From NCBI GenBank assembly GCA_030680795.1, contig JAUXUL010000010.1, forward strand, positions 62,001 through 126,000: a stretch of 64,000 nt of DNA, given 5' to 3'. Below the pieces are notes generated by a model that saw nothing but the letters and a program-made list of their open reading frames with translations, ran no database searches and had not been told where the DNA came from. Position 1 is the stretch's first letter. Each line of letters starts with the position of its first letter. Shown here one piece after another: positions 62,071 to 64,000 of the stretch. The DNA comes from Anaerolineales bacterium (lineage in GTDB: Bacteria > Chloroflexota > Anaerolineae > Anaerolineales > Villigracilaceae). The position numbers and the translations under genes were made by a program.

Positions 62071-63033
62071 ATGCATAAACTTTTGCTACTTTCCAAACAT
62101 GAAAATCAATATCGTTCTTTGATTGAGAAGGCGTGCCTGCCTGATCTAATCTTCGAGTCGACTACGACTCCAGAGATTGACATTGTCTTCGGCGAGCCCG
62201 ACCTCATCAAAGACGCCCTCGCCTCACTCCCCGCCCTGAGCTGGGCACAATCCAATTGGGCTGGCGTTGAGCCTTTGCTTGATTCTGCCGGGCTTCGCAA
62301 AAGCAATTACATCCTCACCAATGCGCGCGGCGTCTTTGGCGGGTTGATGTCTGAATATGTCTTCAGTTATCTGCTCGCACATGAAAGAAAAATCTTTAAG
62401 CGCGCTCAAGCACAAACTGCCAAACAATGGGAGACGTCCATCACAGGCTCATTGCGCGGAAAAACCATCGGCTTGCTCGGCGTCGGCTCGATTGGCGCGG
62501 AAGTGGCGCGCACGGCAAAGTTTTTTGGCATGACTGTCCGCGGTTATACGCGGGCTAGTGAGACAAGCGCACACGTAGACAGGTACTTCCATCCTCTGGA
62601 GTCACACAACTTGCTGTTTGACATGCAGGAGCAAACTCCTGCACTCCAAGAGTTTGCAGATGGACTCGATTATCTCGTCAGCATCTTGCCCAACACAAAA
62701 GGGACCCTAAAGATTGTAGATGCAAACCTGCTCAATGCGCTTCCATCCCACGCCGTTTTCATCAACGTCGGACGCAGTTCTGCGGTGGACGAATCTGCAT
62801 TGAGAAAAACCTTGAATCAGAACAAAATCGCAGGTGCGGTGTTGGATGTATTTGAACAAGAGCCGCTTCCAAAAGATCATCCCTTCTGGGTAACGCCCAA
62901 TCTGCTCATGACCTTTCACACTTCCGCACCGAGCCTGCCAGAAGATATTGCTAAATTATTCATTGAGAATTACATGCTGTTCAACGAAGGAAAACCGCTA
63001 AAATATCAAGTTGATTTTGAACGTGGATATTAA
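62071..63033 (+). CDS. D-isomer specific 2-hydroxyacid dehydrogenase
   Basis: This 320-residue NAD(P)-dependent enzyme has the Rossmann loop GLLGVGSIGAEVARTAKFFG near 133-152, the catalytic-Arg region FINVGRSSAVDE, the catalytic Glu in DVFEQEPLP and a His in TFHTSAPS near the end, in place of the more usual PH motif. It probably reduces a 2-oxoacid or glyoxylate-type substrate. TAAAAT lies 6 nt before the ATG and there is no ribosome binding site, so the transcript may be leaderless. A word-like hairpin separates it from the MFS gene. Confidence 0.88.
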   Translation: MHKLLLLSKHENQYRSLIEKACLPDLIFESTTTPEIDIVFGEPDLIKDALASLPALSWAQSNWAGVEPLLDSAGLRKSNYILTNARGVFGGLMSEYVFSYLLAHERKIFKRAQAQTAKQWETSITGSLRGKTIGLLGVGSIGAEVARTAKFFGMTVRGYTRASETSAHVDRYFHPLESHNLLFDMQEQTPALQEFADGLDYLVSILPNTKGTLKIVDANLLNALPSHAVFINVGRSSAVDESALRKTLNQNKIAGAVLDVFEQEPLPKDHPFWVTPNLLMTFHTSAPSLPEDIAKLFIENYMLFNEGKPLKYQVDFERGY

Positions 63034-63037
63034 GAAC

Positions 63038-63102
63038 GGGAATTGGGAGTCGTGAGTCGGAAACTGGGCACTCCAATTTCCGATTCCCCATTCCCGACTC
63101 CC
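63038..63102. repeat. Word-like hairpin of GGGAATTGGGAGTCG words
   Basis: GGGAATTGGGAGTCGTGAGT from 63038 faces an imperfect complement ending CCCGACTCCC at 63102, with a loop near 63065-63075. It fills the gap between the dehydrogenase and the transporter and could act as terminator. Confidence 0.6.
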
Positions 63103-63121
63103 ATAAACTTCAGGAGCAATC

Positions 63122-64000
63122 ATGACAACACAATATAAGATTTATCCTTACCGCTGGGTGGTGCTGGCAGTTTTCATGTTCGTCAACGTCACCATCCAAA
63201 TCCTGTGGATTTCGTACGCGCCAATCACAGGCCCCGCTGCTGCTTTTTATGCAGTGGACGACTTACAAATTGGATTGCTGTCCATGTCGTTCATGATCGC
63301 TTTCATTCCGCTGTCCATTCCAGTTTCATGGGTCATAGATACGTATGGCTTTCGGCTGGCGGTCAGCATTGGCGCAATCATGATGGGGATTTTTGGAATC
63401 CTGCGCGGAATGGCAGGCACGAACTACACACTGGTCTTGTGGAGCACCTTCGGCATTGCCGCCGCCCAACCGTTCCTGCTCAACACATGGACAAAAGTCC
63501 CAGCCAACTGGTTTGCACTTGAAGAACGCGCCACTGCGGTTGGAATGGTGACGCTGGCGGGTCTCGTCGGCACTGCCTTAGGCATGGTCTTGACGCCGAT
63601 ACTCATGGAAAGTATGGCTATTCCAACCATACAACTTTATTATGGCAGCATTGCCGCAGTTTCGGCTGTTTTATTTATTGTGTTATCACGCGAGACACCG
63701 CCCACCCCGCCCTGCCCGCCTGGAGGCGAAGTCCGCGCCTTGATGTTGGATGGCTTGAAACATGCTCTAACCGTGAAACCGTTTTGGTTTGATCTCGCCA
63801 TTGCTTTTATCGGGCTGGGAATATTCAATGGCATTACTACATGGGTTGAGAGTATTATCCGTCCGCGCGGATTCACGCCCACTGACGCAGGCACACTCGG
63901 CGCGCTGATGATCGTCGGCGGTGTCATCGGCGCGGTGGTTATCCCGGCACTTTCCGACAAACTACACAAGCGTCAACTTTTTCTCTACATTGCGTTCCTT
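63122..64000 (+). CDS. Major facilitator superfamily transporter, 3' end outside the window
   Basis: The 293 codons present begin MTTQYKIYPYRWVVLAVFM after AGGAG. About eight membrane helices are visible, with the MFS loop between helices 2 and 3 (PVSWVIDTYGFRLAVSIGA) in the position of the GxxxDRxGRR motif. The central cytoplasmic loop is Pro-rich (SRETPPTPPCPPGGE). The group resembles bacterial MFS proteins with heme- or feline-leukaemia-receptor-like similarity, but the substrate is not known. The frame is open to the right edge. Confidence 0.85.
   Translation, partial: MTTQYKIYPYRWVVLAVFMFVNVTIQILWISYAPITGPAAAFYAVDDLQIGLLSMSFMIAFIPLSIPVSWVIDTYGFRLAVSIGAIMMGIFGILRGMAGTNYTLVLWSTFGIAAAQPFLLNTWTKVPANWFALEERATAVGMVTLAGLVGTALGMVLTPILMESMAIPTIQLYYGSIAAVSAVLFIVLSRETPPTPPCPPGGEVRALMLDGLKHALTVKPFWFDLAIAFIGLGIFNGITTWVESIIRPRGFTPTDAGTLGALMIVGGVIGAVVIPALSDKLHKRQLFLYIAFL

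Overview
The window looks like a chromosomal segment of an anaerobic or facultative Anaerolineae-type Chloroflexota bacterium. This rests on gene content, not on any database search: a fused transaldolase/glucose-6-phosphate isomerase, a Tad pilus locus with a receiver-CpaE fusion, tungsten-type aldehyde ferredoxin oxidoreductases, Thr/Pro-rich linkers, and intergenic spaces full of short word-like palindromic repeats. No tRNA, rRNA, CRISPR array, transposase or phage gene was recognised.

Region 1 (1-19130, all minus strand) is an amine and polyamine catabolic island. Read in the direction of transcription it holds an Lrp/AsnC regulator, a glutamate-1-semialdehyde-aminomutase-like aminotransferase, an omega-aminotransferase, a CoA-acylating methylmalonate/malonate semialdehyde dehydrogenase, a putrescine-aminotransferase-like enzyme, a PotABCD-type spermidine/putrescine ABC transporter, a second Lrp regulator, a saccharopine/carboxynorspermidine-dehydrogenase-like protein, an aldehyde ferredoxin oxidoreductase (AOR), a four-helix-bundle protein, a GABA-aminotransferase-like enzyme and a second AOR. 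A plausible flow is import, transamination to aminoaldehydes and semialdehydes, then oxidation with ferredoxin or NAD/CoA as acceptor. Distant genes fit the same theme: an acetylpolyamine-amidohydrolase-like deacetylase (50823), a MoeA-substrate-binding-domain fusion for metal-pterin maturation (52110) and another omega-aminotransferase (54204).

Region 2 (19451-24317) has a GH36 alpha-galactosidase followed by an AT-rich block of four unrecognised proteins, probably acquired. Region 3 (24372-30834, minus) is a pentose phosphate operon (tkt, rpiB, tal-pgi, pterin carbinolamine dehydratase) plus a DUF429 protein. Region 4 (31169-39670, minus) carries hpf, comF, the Tad secretion genes tadC-tadB-cpaF-cpaE-cpaB, and a DegS-like histidine kinase whose partner LuxR-type regulator survives only as a frameshifted C-terminal remnant. 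Region 5 (39747-45560, minus) has three GT-C type membrane glycosyltransferase-like proteins, a GNAT acetyltransferase and an EamA transporter.

Region 6 (45910-64000) is mixed: a tandem pair of divergent alanine-dehydrogenase-like proteins, a cytochrome c lipoprotein, DUF1684, a nitroreductase, the deacetylase, moeA, an aminotransferase, divergent guaB and purA, a BrnT toxin, a GlsB-type membrane protein, fumarylacetoacetase with a conserved unknown, a D-2-hydroxyacid dehydrogenase and an MFS transporter that runs off the right edge.

The most striking signal that ordinary annotation does not explain is repeat invasion. Several families of short palindromic or word-like repeats fill intergenic gaps, and the same kinds of repeat appear in frame inside conserved enzymes (MoeA, Tal-Pgi twice, EamA, FahA, a glycosyltransferase, the deacetylase), where they add 7 to 29 residues.
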